In this document: in pieces, positions 36,085-45,121 of the stretch
Layout of the letters: the number at the start of each line of letters is the position of its first letter
Position numbering within the stretch: the first letter of the stretch is position 1
NCBI GenBank assembly: GCA_030531505.1
Contig: JAUNNH010000008.1
Span: 1-64,000 of the forward strand
DNA from: Eubacteriales bacterium
GTDB lineage: Bacteria; Bacillota; Clostridia; Oscillospirales; Oscillospiraceae
Length of the DNA stretch: 64,000 nucleotides
Direction: 5' to 3'
Program-made: the position numbers and the translations under genes
The notes under the pieces: model-generated
Told to the model about the DNA's origin: nothing
Database searches by the model: none
Seen by the model: only the letters and a program-made list of their open reading frames with translations

Positions 36085-37035
36085 ATGCGTGATCTCAATC
36101 AAAAAACCGATTTTCTCTCGACCGCTGGAGGCATCGTCGCCGCCGCCGTGCTGGCGAATCTGCTCTGGGGCAGCGCCGCGCCCTGCATCAAGCTGGGCTA
36201 TCGCTTCTTCGGCGTGGAGAGCGCCGATGTGATGAGTCAGATCCTCTTTGCCGGGGTCCGCTTTACACTCGCAGGCGTTCTGACCATCGTGTTCGCGAGC
36301 CTCCTGCGCCGGCACCTCCTGCTTCCGCCGCGCGGTTCCGGCGGCATGATCCTGACCCAGGCGATGGTCCAGACCGTGATTCAGTACGTTCTCTTCTACA
36401 TCGGGCTCTCCCACGCCCCGGGCTTCAAGGGCTCGATTCTGTCCCCCACCAGCACCTTTTTCGCGCTGCTCTTCTCCGCGTTGCTCTTCCGGCAGGAGAA
36501 GCTGACCACGCACAAGCTGCTCGGATGTCTGATCGGTTTCGCGGGCGTCGTGCTAGTGAGCGTCGGCGGCTCTGTCGAGGGCGGCTTCCGCTTCGTCGGA
36601 GACGGCTTTCTGATCCTCGCGGCCGCCTCCTATGGTCTCTCCTCCGTGCTCATCAAGCGCTTTTCGACCCGGATCGATCCCGTCGTCCTCAGCGGCTGGC
36701 AGTTCGTGCTGGGTGGCGGATTGATGATCCTTTCGGCGCTGCTCGGCGGCGGACGGCTGCGCGCCGTCTCATCCGGCGCCTGGCCTTTGATGCTGTATCT
36801 GTGCTGCCTCTCCGCCGTGGCCTATACGATCTGGTCGCTGCTGCTGCAGCGGCATCCGGTCTCGCGCATCACGGTCTTCTCCTTCCTCAATCCGGTCTTC
36901 GGCGTCGTGCTCTCTGCGCTGCTGCTGGGCGAGGGGAAAGCACTGGATCTGCCGCGCTGTCTGCTCGCGCTCGTTCTGGTCTGCCTCGGCGTCTGGATCG
37001 TGAACCGGCCCGCTGCCGATAAAGAAACCGCGTGA
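36085..37035 (+). CDS. EamA/DMT superfamily transporter
   Basis: A 316-aa permease with ten hydrophobic helices in two EamA halves; AAVLANLLWGSAAPCIKLGY starts the first and FLILAAASYGLSSVLIKRFS the second. DMT carriers export amino acids or other metabolites; the substrate is unknown. ATG at 36085 with only a weak GGAAAG site. The stop codon lies inside the terminator stem, so ribosomes and terminator meet there. Monocistronic, convergent with galK. Confidence 0.88.
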   Translation: MRDLNQKTDFLSTAGGIVAAAVLANLLWGSAAPCIKLGYRFFGVESADVMSQILFAGVRFTLAGVLTIVFASLLRRHLLLPPRGSGGMILTQAMVQTVIQYVLFYIGLSHAPGFKGSILSPTSTFFALLFSALLFRQEKLTTHKLLGCLIGFAGVVLVSVGGSVEGGFRFVGDGFLILAAASYGLSSVLIKRFSTRIDPVVLSGWQFVLGGGLMILSALLGGGRLRAVSSGAWPLMLYLCCLSAVAYTIWSLLLQRHPVSRITVFSFLNPVFGVVLSALLLGEGKALDLPRCLLALVLVCLGVWIVNRPAADKETA

Positions 37036-37060
37036 AGCCTCTGCTTCACGCGGTTTCTTT
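37021..37060. terminator. Bidirectional terminator, EamA gene and galK
   Basis: Perfect 18-bp stem (AAAGAAACCGCGTGAAGC with its complement) around CTCT. Its left arm is the end of the EamA coding region. Confidence 0.92.
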
Positions 37061-37072
37061 AATCTAATCCGC

Positions 37073-38152
37073 TCAGGAGACCTTGATCTCCCAGCATTTG
37101 CCCTCGCCGAAGCTCTCCTCCATCGCGGCACGATAGACCGGGAAAAAGTCCGTCGGCATCAGCGCCTGCACACAGCCGGCAAAGCCGCCGCCGTGCACGC
37201 GCCACGCGCCTTTGCCGTTCAGGAGCTTCTCGCTCTCCTCCAGGCCCTGCAGGAGCTTCGTATCCCCCGTCGCGCTGGTGACGATGTTGTTCAGGAGCGT
37301 CTCGGAAGACCGGCCCGAGGCATTCATCAAGCGCATGTATTCCTCGCCGTCACGCCGTTTGAGGGCGTCGCGCATCTGCGCGACCCGCTCATTCTCATCG
37401 AAGAAATGCATCGCCCGGCGCACGGGACGGTTGGCCGGGTCCCATCCCTTGGCCCGGAACTCCGCCGGATCCACATCGCCCAGCACGCCCTTGTCGAAAA
37501 GGTTGGCGATATACACCATATCCGCCGGGATACGGGCATAGGAGGTGTCCAGCCCGGCATGGCTCCCGCCCGTATCGGTCAGGCAGAGCGTCAGGCCCAT
37601 GGAGCCGAAGTCCGCCTTCACGGGCTCGATCTCGCGGGTCTTAAAGTCGATATACAGCGTCTGGCCCAGCGCGCTGGTGAGCTGGCTCATCAGGCCGCAG
37701 GGCTTGCCGAAATGGCGGTTCTCCGCGGTCTGGGCGACGCGCGCCAGGACGATCGGTTCGATCTCATCGTTATTGTAAAGGCGATTGAGGATACGGCCTA
37801 TCAGCACCGAAAAGGCCGCCGAGGAACTCAGCCCCGCGCCGGAGGGCAGGGTGCTGCGCAGCGTCGCGTCGAAGCCGCCGATCGCGAGTCCCAGTTCCTG
37901 AAAGGCCGCGAGCACCCCGCGCAGCAGCGCCTGAGGCGTCCCGAACTCCTGTGTGCGCACGGCCAGCTGGTTCGTCCGCACCGCGATCTCCGGATAGCCG
38001 CGGGAGCGCAGACGGACGACGTCCTCCCCGTTCGGCTGCGCTTGCGCATAGATCCCCCGCACGGTCGCCGAGCCGAGCACACGCCCGTTCTGATGGTCGG
38101 TATGGTTACCAGCGAGTTCCACTCTGCCGGCGGCAAATATTTCCTTTTTCAT
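37073..38152 (-). CDS. galK: Galactokinase (GHMP kinase), divergent
   Basis: A 359-aa GHMP-family sugar kinase, the likely first step of galactose use. The N-terminal substrate block is AAGRVELAGNHTDHQNG instead of the classical PGRVNLIGEHTDYNGG, and the ATP loop is TLPSGAGLSSSAAFSVL near 105. The catalytic Asp region (CGLMSQLTSALGQ) near 160 is also altered from the usual CGIMDQFA. The C-terminal GGGFAGCVQAL is conserved. ATG at 38152 with GGAG eight bases upstream. No galT or galE is near, so galactose is inferred; another hexose or a mere sugar-binding role is possible. Confidence 0.8.
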   Translation of the reverse strand: MKKEIFAAGRVELAGNHTDHQNGRVLGSATVRGIYAQAQPNGEDVVRLRSRGYPEIAVRTNQLAVRTQEFGTPQALLRGVLAAFQELGLAIGGFDATLRSTLPSGAGLSSSAAFSVLIGRILNRLYNNDEIEPIVLARVAQTAENRHFGKPCGLMSQLTSALGQTLYIDFKTREIEPVKADFGSMGLTLCLTDTGGSHAGLDTSYARIPADMVYIANLFDKGVLGDVDPAEFRAKGWDPANRPVRRAMHFFDENERVAQMRDALKRRDGEEYMRLMNASGRSSETLLNNIVTSATGDTKLLQGLEESEKLLNGKGAWRVHGGGFAGCVQALMPTDFFPVYRAAMEESFGEGKCWEIKVS

Positions 38153-38201
38153 ATAAAAACTCCAAAAATCTGAACTTGTTAACGTATTATCTTACATATA
38201 A

Positions 38202-38230
38202 AGAATAACGCAAGCGCACCGCAAAGTCAA
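38202..38230 (-). promoter_or_regulatory. Promoter for galK
   Basis: Minus strand TTGACT (38225-38230), 17-bp spacer, TATTCT (38202-38207). Confidence 0.6.
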
Positions 38231-38269
38231 TTGAGTTTTGCTCGGCTTAAAACAGATTTAACAAATGCC

Positions 38270-38298
38270 TTGTCATCTTTTCGTGCCGACGGTATAAT
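38270..38298 (+). promoter_or_regulatory. Promoter for the aminotransferase-WYL pair
   Basis: TTGTCA (38270-38275), 17-bp spacer, TATAAT (38293-38298). Confidence 0.68.
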
Positions 38299-38364
38299 AC
38301 TTACGCTTCTCCGTGTTTGTGGTATCATACACTTTTTTTCTCAAAATGCAAGGGGGTTTTTCAT

Positions 38365-39552
38365 TTGCTTCCCAAAAACAGTCTGGCCTGGGGTCGGAGC
38401 AAGAGCTGTATCCGCGAGCTCGCTGCCTACGGCGCGGCCCGCAAGGCCGCGATCGGCACCGACAAGGTCTTTGATTTCAGTATCGGCAATCCCAGCGTGC
38501 CCGCGCCGCCGCAGGTTGACGAGGCAATCCGCGCGCTCCTGTGCGAGACCGACAGCACCGCCCTGCACGGCTATACGCCCGCTGCGGGACTCCCGAGTCT
38601 GCGCGCCGCCGTCGCGGCGGATCTGCGCGCGCGTCTCGGCGCACCGGTCTCGGCCGACGGCGTCTACGTCTGCTGCGGGGCCGCGGCGGGCCTTGCCGCC
38701 TGCTGCCGCGGCCTGCTCTGCCCGGGCGAGGAGGCGCTCACCTTTGCGCCCTTCTTCCCGGAATACCGCGTCTTCGTCGAGGGCGCCGGCGGGGTGCTGG
38801 GCGTCGTGCCGCCCGCAGCGGGGCTGCAGCCCGATCTTAACGCGCTGGAGCGCTTCATCACAGAAAAAACAAAGCTGCTCATCGTGAACACACCGAACAA
38901 TCCCTCCGGCGTCGTGCTCTCGGCCGAGAGCCTGACACGCCTCGGCGAGATCCTGCGGGCGGCGGAGCGGCGCTACGGCCACACGATCTACCTCGTCTCG
39001 GACGAACCCTACCGCGAGCTGGTCTATGACGGCGCGCTGCCGCCCTCCGTGCTCCGCTTCTACGACGACGCGATCCTCTGCTACTCCTTCTCCAAGTCCC
39101 TGTCCCTGCCGGGCGAGCGTATCGGCTACCTCGCCGTGAGCGACCGGATGGCAGAGCGGGACGATGTCTTCGCTGCCCTCGCCGGAGCGGCCCGCGCGAG
39201 CGGCTATGTGAACGCACCGAGCCTGATGCAGCGCGTCATCGAGCGCTGCCTCGGTCTGACCTCCGATCTCTCGGTCTACCGTGAGAACCGCGATTTGCTG
39301 TACGGGGGGCTACAGGAGCTCGGCTATGACTGCGTCTATCCCGACGGGGCCTTCTATCTCTTCGTGAAGAGTCCGGAGCCGGACGCCAAGGCCTTCTCCG
39401 AGCGGGCCAAGCAATTCGAGCTGCTGCTCGTCCCGAGCGACGACTTCGGCCTCGAGGGCTATGTGCGCCTGGCCTACTGCGTCTCCGGCGAGATGATACG
39501 CCGCGCGATGCCGGCCTTCCAGGCGCTGGCGGAAAGCTATGGGCTGACGTGA
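38365..39552 (+). CDS. Class I/II PLP-dependent aminotransferase
   Basis: A 395-aa fold-type I aminotransferase. It has FDFSIGNPSVPAPPQVDEAI near 35, the CCGAAAGLAACCRGL loop, NTPNNPSGVVLSAESL near 175 (cofactor binding), SDEPYRELVYDG near 213, and the PLP lysine in CYSFSKSLSLPGERIGYL near 242. Substrate is probably an aromatic or neutral amino acid, not certain. The start is a TTG at 38365 preceded by AGGGGG; the ATG further upstream would lie just after the promoter and lacks a binding site. It overlaps the WYL regulator gene. Confidence 0.85.
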   Translation: MLPKNSLAWGRSKSCIRELAAYGAARKAAIGTDKVFDFSIGNPSVPAPPQVDEAIRALLCETDSTALHGYTPAAGLPSLRAAVAADLRARLGAPVSADGVYVCCGAAAGLAACCRGLLCPGEEALTFAPFFPEYRVFVEGAGGVLGVVPPAAGLQPDLNALERFITEKTKLLIVNTPNNPSGVVLSAESLTRLGEILRAAERRYGHTIYLVSDEPYRELVYDGALPPSVLRFYDDAILCYSFSKSLSLPGERIGYLAVSDRMAERDDVFAALAGAARASGYVNAPSLMQRVIERCLGLTSDLSVYRENRDLLYGGLQELGYDCVYPDGAFYLFVKSPEPDAKAFSERAKQFELLLVPSDDFGLEGYVRLAYCVSGEMIRRAMPAFQALAESYGLT

Positions 39553-40538
39553 TGGGGAAATCGGCCGACTCCAAGCTGCGCCTGCTGTATCTGTTGCGCT
39601 ATCTGCTGCGGCAGACCGACGAGGCGCATCCGGCGGGGATCGCGGACATGCTCGCCGAGCTCGAGCGCTATGACATCACCGCCAACCGCAAGACCGTCTA
39701 CGACGATCTGGAGGCGCTGCGTCTCTTCGGGCTGGACATCGTCACGACCAAGAGCCACGCGACCGGCTATTACGTCGCATCGCGGGACTTCGAGCTGCCC
39801 GAGCTCAAACTCCTTGTGGACAGTGTCCAGTCCTCCAAGTTCATCACGCAGAAAAAGACCCTGAGCCTGATCCGCAAGATCGAGGGCCTCACCAGTGTGC
39901 ACGAGGGGCAGCTCCTGCAGCGGCAGGTTTACGTGCACAATCGCGTCAAGACGATGAACGAGAGTGTCTATTATAATGTCGACGAGATCTCCGGCGCCAT
40001 CTCCCGCGACCGCGGCATCCGCTTCCGCTACTTCGACTATGCGCCGGACGGCTCGCGGCTCTACCGCCACGACGGGGCGTTCTACCAGGTGAGCCCCTTC
40101 GCGCTGATGTGGGACAACGAGAATTACTATCTGCTCGGCTGGGACGAGGAATCGGAGGAGCTGCGCCACTACCGCGTGGACAAGATGGAGCGCATCGCCG
40201 CGCGCAGCGAGCCGCGGCGGGGGCGGGACGATTTCGCGAAGGTGGACATGGCGTCCTATTCCCAGCAGGTCTTCGGCATGTTCGGCGGCGCGGTGCAGGC
40301 CGTGCGGATGCGCTTCGCCCGGCACCTCGCGGGCGCCGTCATCGACCGCTTCGGGCATGGGCTGATCCTGGCCCCGGACGGGGAGGCGCATTTCACCGTG
40401 ACCGCTCCGGTCGCGGTGAGCCCGCAGTTTTACGCCTGGCTGCTCGGCTTCGGCAGCGAGGCGGAGATCCTCGGGCCCGCCGCGGTGCGCGAGGGGCTGA
40501 AGCGGCATCTCGCGGAGGCCGCAAAGCTGTATGAATAA
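39552..40538 (+). CDS. WYL-domain transcriptional regulator
   Basis: A 328-aa regulator. The N-terminal winged HTH (SKLRLLYLLRYLLRQTDEAH and DITANRKTVYDDLEALRLFG) is followed by the ligand-sensing WYL domain (RFRYFDYAPDGSRLYRHDG, and ENYYLLGWDEESEELRHYRV), and a C-terminal WCX-like part. Such proteins respond to nucleotides or single-stranded DNA and often repress their own operon or defence genes. ATG at 39552 overlaps the aminotransferase stop (TGATG). Regulated target unknown; it may control its own unit. Confidence 0.87.
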   Translation: MGKSADSKLRLLYLLRYLLRQTDEAHPAGIADMLAELERYDITANRKTVYDDLEALRLFGLDIVTTKSHATGYYVASRDFELPELKLLVDSVQSSKFITQKKTLSLIRKIEGLTSVHEGQLLQRQVYVHNRVKTMNESVYYNVDEISGAISRDRGIRFRYFDYAPDGSRLYRHDGAFYQVSPFALMWDNENYYLLGWDEESEELRHYRVDKMERIAARSEPRRGRDDFAKVDMASYSQQVFGMFGGAVQAVRMRFARHLAGAVIDRFGHGLILAPDGEAHFTVTAPVAVSPQFYAWLLGFGSEAEILGPAAVREGLKRHLAEAAKLYE

Positions 40539-40543
40539 CGAGT

Positions 40544-40581
40544 AGGGACCGCTGCAAAGGCTTGCAGCGGTCCCTGTTTTT
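40544..40581. terminator. Bidirectional terminator, WYL gene and fliB-like gene
   Basis: AGGGACCGCTGCAA with TTGCAGCGGTCCCT, loop AGGC, then T-run. Confidence 0.9.
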
Positions 40582-41434
40582 ATGTCTCCAGGAGGATATC
40601 CACGTTCTCCGTGCTGTATTCGATCTGCTCCGACCAGCGCCTGAGATGCTCCGCCGTGTCGCCGTCCCGCGCGCTCTGCAGGAAGATGAAGGTCGTGCAG
40701 CGCCGCGCGTAGTCCAGCAGAGTCGGAAGTCCGCAGTCCTCCAGCCGCTCGAGCTGCCGGTAGAGGATATAGCCGAGGATGCGGTCATAGCGGGCGCGAT
40801 CATAGCGCCCGGCGTAGCCGCGGGCCGCGGCCAGTACCGCTTCCGGCTCCCGGGAGAGCTCTGCAAGCTCCTCCATCCAGGCCGCGTCGATCGGCTCGGT
40901 CCGGGCGAAAGCCGCAAGCAGCGCGGTATACTCTTTGTGCGATACCTGCGGTATAAAGCGCAGCTCCTCGTCCGCACAGGCTGCACCGAGCCGGGTCAGC
41001 AGCGCCGGCAGCGTGAGGATCTCATCCTCCGCGATAAAGCGCAGCGGCGCGTCCGTTTCGAGCAGCAGCGCGCTCACCGCCTCGCAGCTCAAACCCAGCC
41101 CGGCGAGCTCATATTCCCCGCAGGCGGCGTAGAAGCGCGGATGCAGCGCGCAGATGTCGCAGAGCACGTCCTCTCCGAGCTCGCAGATCAGACGGCAGAG
41201 GCCGTCCCGCCGCAGGAAGGGGCAGCGCTCCTCCGCGTCCAGCCTGAAATGCCAGCCCTCCATGTCCTCCGAGAGAGCGGCGCGCAGCGCGTTCCCGAGA
41301 TCTCCGGGCAGCGCCCGGTAGTACGCGGCGCTCGCATCGTCCACGTCGATCTCCCAGCCGCGACAGCAGGAGTGGCGACAGTGCGCGGCCCGGCAGGCAA
41401 AGCGCGCGTAAAAGTCCGGTCGAACTTCTATCAT
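40580..41434 (-). CDS. FliB-like lysine N-methylase
   Basis: A 284-aa member of the flagellin lysine-N-methylase (FliB) family. The Cys motifs CRAAHCRHSCCRGWEIDVDD near 14 and CPFLRRDGLCRLICELG near 70, followed by LCDICALHPRFYAAC, are typical and probably bind a metal cluster. It is shorter than most FliB proteins (about 400 aa). No flagellar gene is in the window, so the target need not be flagellin. It begins three bases after the GNAT gene and is co-transcribed with it. Confidence 0.8.
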   Translation of the reverse strand: MIEVRPDFYARFACRAAHCRHSCCRGWEIDVDDASAAYYRALPGDLGNALRAALSEDMEGWHFRLDAEERCPFLRRDGLCRLICELGEDVLCDICALHPRFYAACGEYELAGLGLSCEAVSALLLETDAPLRFIAEDEILTLPALLTRLGAACADEELRFIPQVSHKEYTALLAAFARTEPIDAAWMEELAELSREPEAVLAAARGYAGRYDRARYDRILGYILYRQLERLEDCGLPTLLDYARRCTTFIFLQSARDGDTAEHLRRWSEQIEYSTENVDILLET

Positions 41435-41437
41435 CGC

Positions 41438-41923
41438 TTACAGGTCCAGCTGAAAGAAGTAGGTCTTCTCAACGGGGCTGTCGTTGTAGCAGGGGATCTC
41501 GTAGAAGCCGAGACCGCGGTACATGCGCACCGCGCTTTCAAGCGCGGGGAGCGTGTCCAGCAGGATGGTGCGGTAGCCGATCTCCCGGGCCTCGTCCAGA
41601 ATCCGCGCGACCAGCGCCGAGGCGAGACCCTGCCCGCGGAAGGCCGGGCGCACATAGAGCCGCTTGAGCTCACAGCGCTCCGCGTCCAGCCGGTGCAGCG
41701 CGATGCAGCCCGCAGGCGTACCGTCCTCCGCCAGCGCGAGGTACAGCCGTCCCTCCGGCTCGCCGTACTTGACACGCAGGTCGCGCAGTTCCTCGTCATA
41801 GTGCTGGATCTCGAGATACGCGGCAAAGCTTTCGTCTGTTCTCACCAGCATGTCGGTATACTCCGTAAAAAGCGCGAGGATCTCCTCCCGCCGGTCATAG
41901 CCCGGCACGATCGCAAAACGCAT
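41438..41923 (-). CDS. GNAT family N-acetyltransferase
   Basis: A 161-aa GNAT protein. Acetyl-CoA binding is shown by LKRLYVRPAFRGQGLASALV near 88-107 (the R/Q-x-x-G-x-G/A loop) and the C-terminal AVRMYRGLGFYEIPCY. The acceptor is unknown. ATG at 41923 with AAAGGAGG upstream. First gene of a two-gene unit with the FliB-like gene, which hints at joint protein modification, an inference only. Confidence 0.83.
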   Translation of the reverse strand: MRFAIVPGYDRREEILALFTEYTDMLVRTDESFAAYLEIQHYDEELRDLRVKYGEPEGRLYLALAEDGTPAGCIALHRLDAERCELKRLYVRPAFRGQGLASALVARILDEAREIGYRTILLDTLPALESAVRMYRGLGFYEIPCYNDSPVEKTYFFQLDL

Positions 41924-41948
41924 GGCGGTCCCTCCTTTCTTTTCCAAC

Positions 41949-41977
41949 AGTATACCCGCTCTTCCGCCCGGATGCAA
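41949..41977 (-). promoter_or_regulatory. Promoter for GNAT-FliB unit
   Basis: Minus strand TTGCAT (41972-41977), 17-bp spacer, TATACT (41949-41954). Confidence 0.65.
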
Positions 41978-41999
41978 GGGAAAGCGGCTTCTCCCGCGT

Positions 42000-42033
42000 A
42001 CTGTCCGTTATATGGGACAGTGTGTTATGTATA
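42000..42033 (+). promoter_or_regulatory. Operator-like inverted repeat ahead of a small-peptide gene
   Basis: ACTGTCC (42000-42006) and GGACAGT (42015-42021) form a perfect dyad around an 8-bp spacer, just before a TATACT -10 (42028-42033). It looks like a repressor site; the regulator is unknown. Confidence 0.5.
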
Positions 42034-42065
42034 CTTAAGCCATCTTAATCAAGGAGGTCATCCCC

Positions 42066-42170
42066 ATGAACGAAAACATCCAGACCACCACCAGCACACC
42101 CGCCCAGCAGGTCATCGGCGCCCTGTATCTCCTGGCCCTGCTCGCCGCCCTCATCCTCATTCTGTTCTGA
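42066..42170 (+). CDS. 34-aa membrane peptide
   Basis: Reads MNENIQTTTSTPAQQVIGAL then one hydrophobic helix to the end (LYLLALLAALILILF). AAGGAGG is eight bases before the ATG, and a promoter with an operator-like dyad is upstream, so this is probably expressed although tiny. No homologous family is recognised. It could be a regulatory or stress membrane peptide. Confidence 0.65.
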   Translation: MNENIQTTTSTPAQQVIGALYLLALLAALILILF

Positions 42171-42179
42171 AGATAATCA

Positions 42180-42208
42180 TTGACGCGGGAGGCTTTGGGG
42201 GATAAAGT
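42180..42208 (+). promoter_or_regulatory. Promoter of the sugar ABC importer
   Basis: TTGACG (42180-42185), 17-bp spacer, TAAAGT (42203-42208). Confidence 0.55.
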
Positions 42209-42244
42209 ATAGGTATATATCCCGGAAAGGAAGGGAACGGCGCC

Positions 42245-43345
<1,101 letters not shown>

Positions 43346-43354
43346 GGGTGCGCC

Positions 43355-44245
43355 ATGGAACGTAAAAATGCCAAGGGTTGGCTCTATCTGCTGCCCGCGA
43401 TCGCCTTTCTGGGGGTCTTCCTCGTCTACCCGCTGGTGGACGTGTTCGTCTACTCCTTTGAGGAGGGCTACAACTCCGCATCCCAGAGCTTCTTCGGCGT
43501 GGGGCTCTACAACTACTCCTATGTCCTGCACGACCCCTATTTCCTGCAGGCACTGAAAAACACCTTCGTTCTCGTCATCATCACGGTGCCGCTCTCCACC
43601 GGGCTTGCGCTGCTGATCTCGGTCGGTCTGAGTTCCATTCAGAAGCTCAAGGACCTCTTCCAGACGATCTACTTCCTCCCCTATGTGACCAACACTCTGG
43701 CCGTCGGTCTGGTCTTCATGATCCTCTTCAAGAAGACCGCCTACACGGACGGCCTCGTGAACCTGATGCTGCACTGGTTCGGCGCGGGTCCGATCGACTT
43801 CATCGACGGGCCGCACTGGGCCAAGATGTTCGTGCTCTGCTTCTACACGGTCTGGGTCGTGCTGCCCTTCAAGATCCTGATCCTCACCTCAGCGCTCGCC
43901 TCGGTGAACCAGGACTACTACAACGCCGCAAAGATCGACGGCACGAGCCGGCAGCGCATCTTCTTCCGCATCACGCTGCCGATGATCTCGCCCATGCTCT
44001 TCTATCTCATCATCACCGGCTTCATCGGCGCCTTCAAGGCCTATTCGGACGCCGTCGCCATCTTTGGCGTGAACCTCAACGCCGCCGGGATGAACACCAT
44101 GGTCGGCTATGTCTACGACATGCTCTACGGCGACAGCGGCGGCTACCCCTCCTACGCCTCGGCCGCGGCAATCCTGCTCTTCGTGATCGTCCTGACCATC
44201 ACCTTCATCAACCTCCTCATCAGCCGCAAAAGCGTGCATTACTAA
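43355..44245 (+). CDS. Sugar ABC importer permease (MalF/UgpA type)
   Basis: A 296-aa permease with about six helices (first at 9-29, YLLPAIAFLGVFLVYPLVD). The cytoplasmic coupling (EAA) motif reads YYNAAKIDGTSRQRIFFRIT near 188. Pairs with the next permease as a heterodimer. GTG/ATG ambiguity absent: ATG at 43355 with GAGGG upstream, nine bases after the ATPase gene. Confidence 0.92.
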   Translation: MERKNAKGWLYLLPAIAFLGVFLVYPLVDVFVYSFEEGYNSASQSFFGVGLYNYSYVLHDPYFLQALKNTFVLVIITVPLSTGLALLISVGLSSIQKLKDLFQTIYFLPYVTNTLAVGLVFMILFKKTAYTDGLVNLMLHWFGAGPIDFIDGPHWAKMFVLCFYTVWVVLPFKILILTSALASVNQDYYNAAKIDGTSRQRIFFRITLPMISPMLFYLIITGFIGAFKAYSDAVAIFGVNLNAAGMNTMVGYVYDMLYGDSGGYPSYASAAAILLFVIVLTITFINLLISRKSVHY

Positions 44246-44257
44246 GGGGGTGAGGAT

Positions 44258-45121
44258 ATGAACTACGATTCGATCGAACGCCGCGCCCGCCGCAGCGAGC
44301 GCATCCGCAAGGGCTTTACCTATTTCTGCCTCACGCTCTGGGCGCTGATGGTGCTCTTCCCCTTCTACTGGATGCTCCTCAGCTCCGTCAAGAGCTACAG
44401 CGCCTATAACAGCGAGTACGTCCCCCGCTTCTTCACGCTCCAGCCCACGCTGCAAAACTATGTCGACGCCTTCACGGCCGTCCCGCTTGCGAAATACTTC
44501 CTGAACACGCTGATCTTTACTCTTGCGACGACGGCGGTCATGCTTGTCGTCATCACGCTCGCGGCCTTCGCCTTTGCTCGGCTCGACTTTCACGGCAAGG
44601 ATCTGGTCTTCACCTTCTTCCTCGCGCTGATGATGATCCCGAACGAGCTTGTCGTCATCACGAACTTCGTCACCATCACGGACTGGGGTCTGCGCAACAC
44701 CTTCCTCGGCCTCATCCTGCCAAGCGTGACCTCGGTGTTTTACATCTATCTGCTCAAGGAGAACTTTGCCCAGATCCCGGACGAGCTCTATTACGCCGCG
44801 AAGGTGGACGGGACCTCCGATCTTAAGTATCTGCTGCGCGTGCTGCTGCCCATCTGCCGCCCGACGATGGTCACCATCACCATCCTCAAGGTGATCGAGT
44901 GCTGGAACAGCTACGTCTGGCCCCGCCTCATCACCGACGACGCCAACTACTTCCTCGTCTCCAACGGCATCCAGGAGATCCGTGAGAACGGCTTCGGGCG
45001 GGAGAACATCCCCGCCATGATGGCCGCCGTCGTGGTCATCTCGGTGCCGCTGATCGTGCTGTTCCTGCTCTTCCACAAGAAGATCATGGCCGGCGTTTCG
45101 AGAGGAGGGACCAAGGGATGA
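44258..45121 (+). CDS. Sugar ABC importer permease (MalG/UgpE type)
   Basis: A 287-aa permease, six helices, with a cytoplasmic Arg-rich start (RRARRSERIRKGFTY). Its coupling motif is ELYYAAKVDGTSDLKYLLRV near 171. GGGGGTGA precedes the ATG. It overlaps the binding protein gene by four bases, so the components are translated together. Confidence 0.92.
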   Translation: MNYDSIERRARRSERIRKGFTYFCLTLWALMVLFPFYWMLLSSVKSYSAYNSEYVPRFFTLQPTLQNYVDAFTAVPLAKYFLNTLIFTLATTAVMLVVITLAAFAFARLDFHGKDLVFTFFLALMMIPNELVVITNFVTITDWGLRNTFLGLILPSVTSVFYIYLLKENFAQIPDELYYAAKVDGTSDLKYLLRVLLPICRPTMVTITILKVIECWNSYVWPRLITDDANYFLVSNGIQEIRENGFGRENIPAMMAAVVVISVPLIVLFLLFHKKIMAGVSRGGTKG

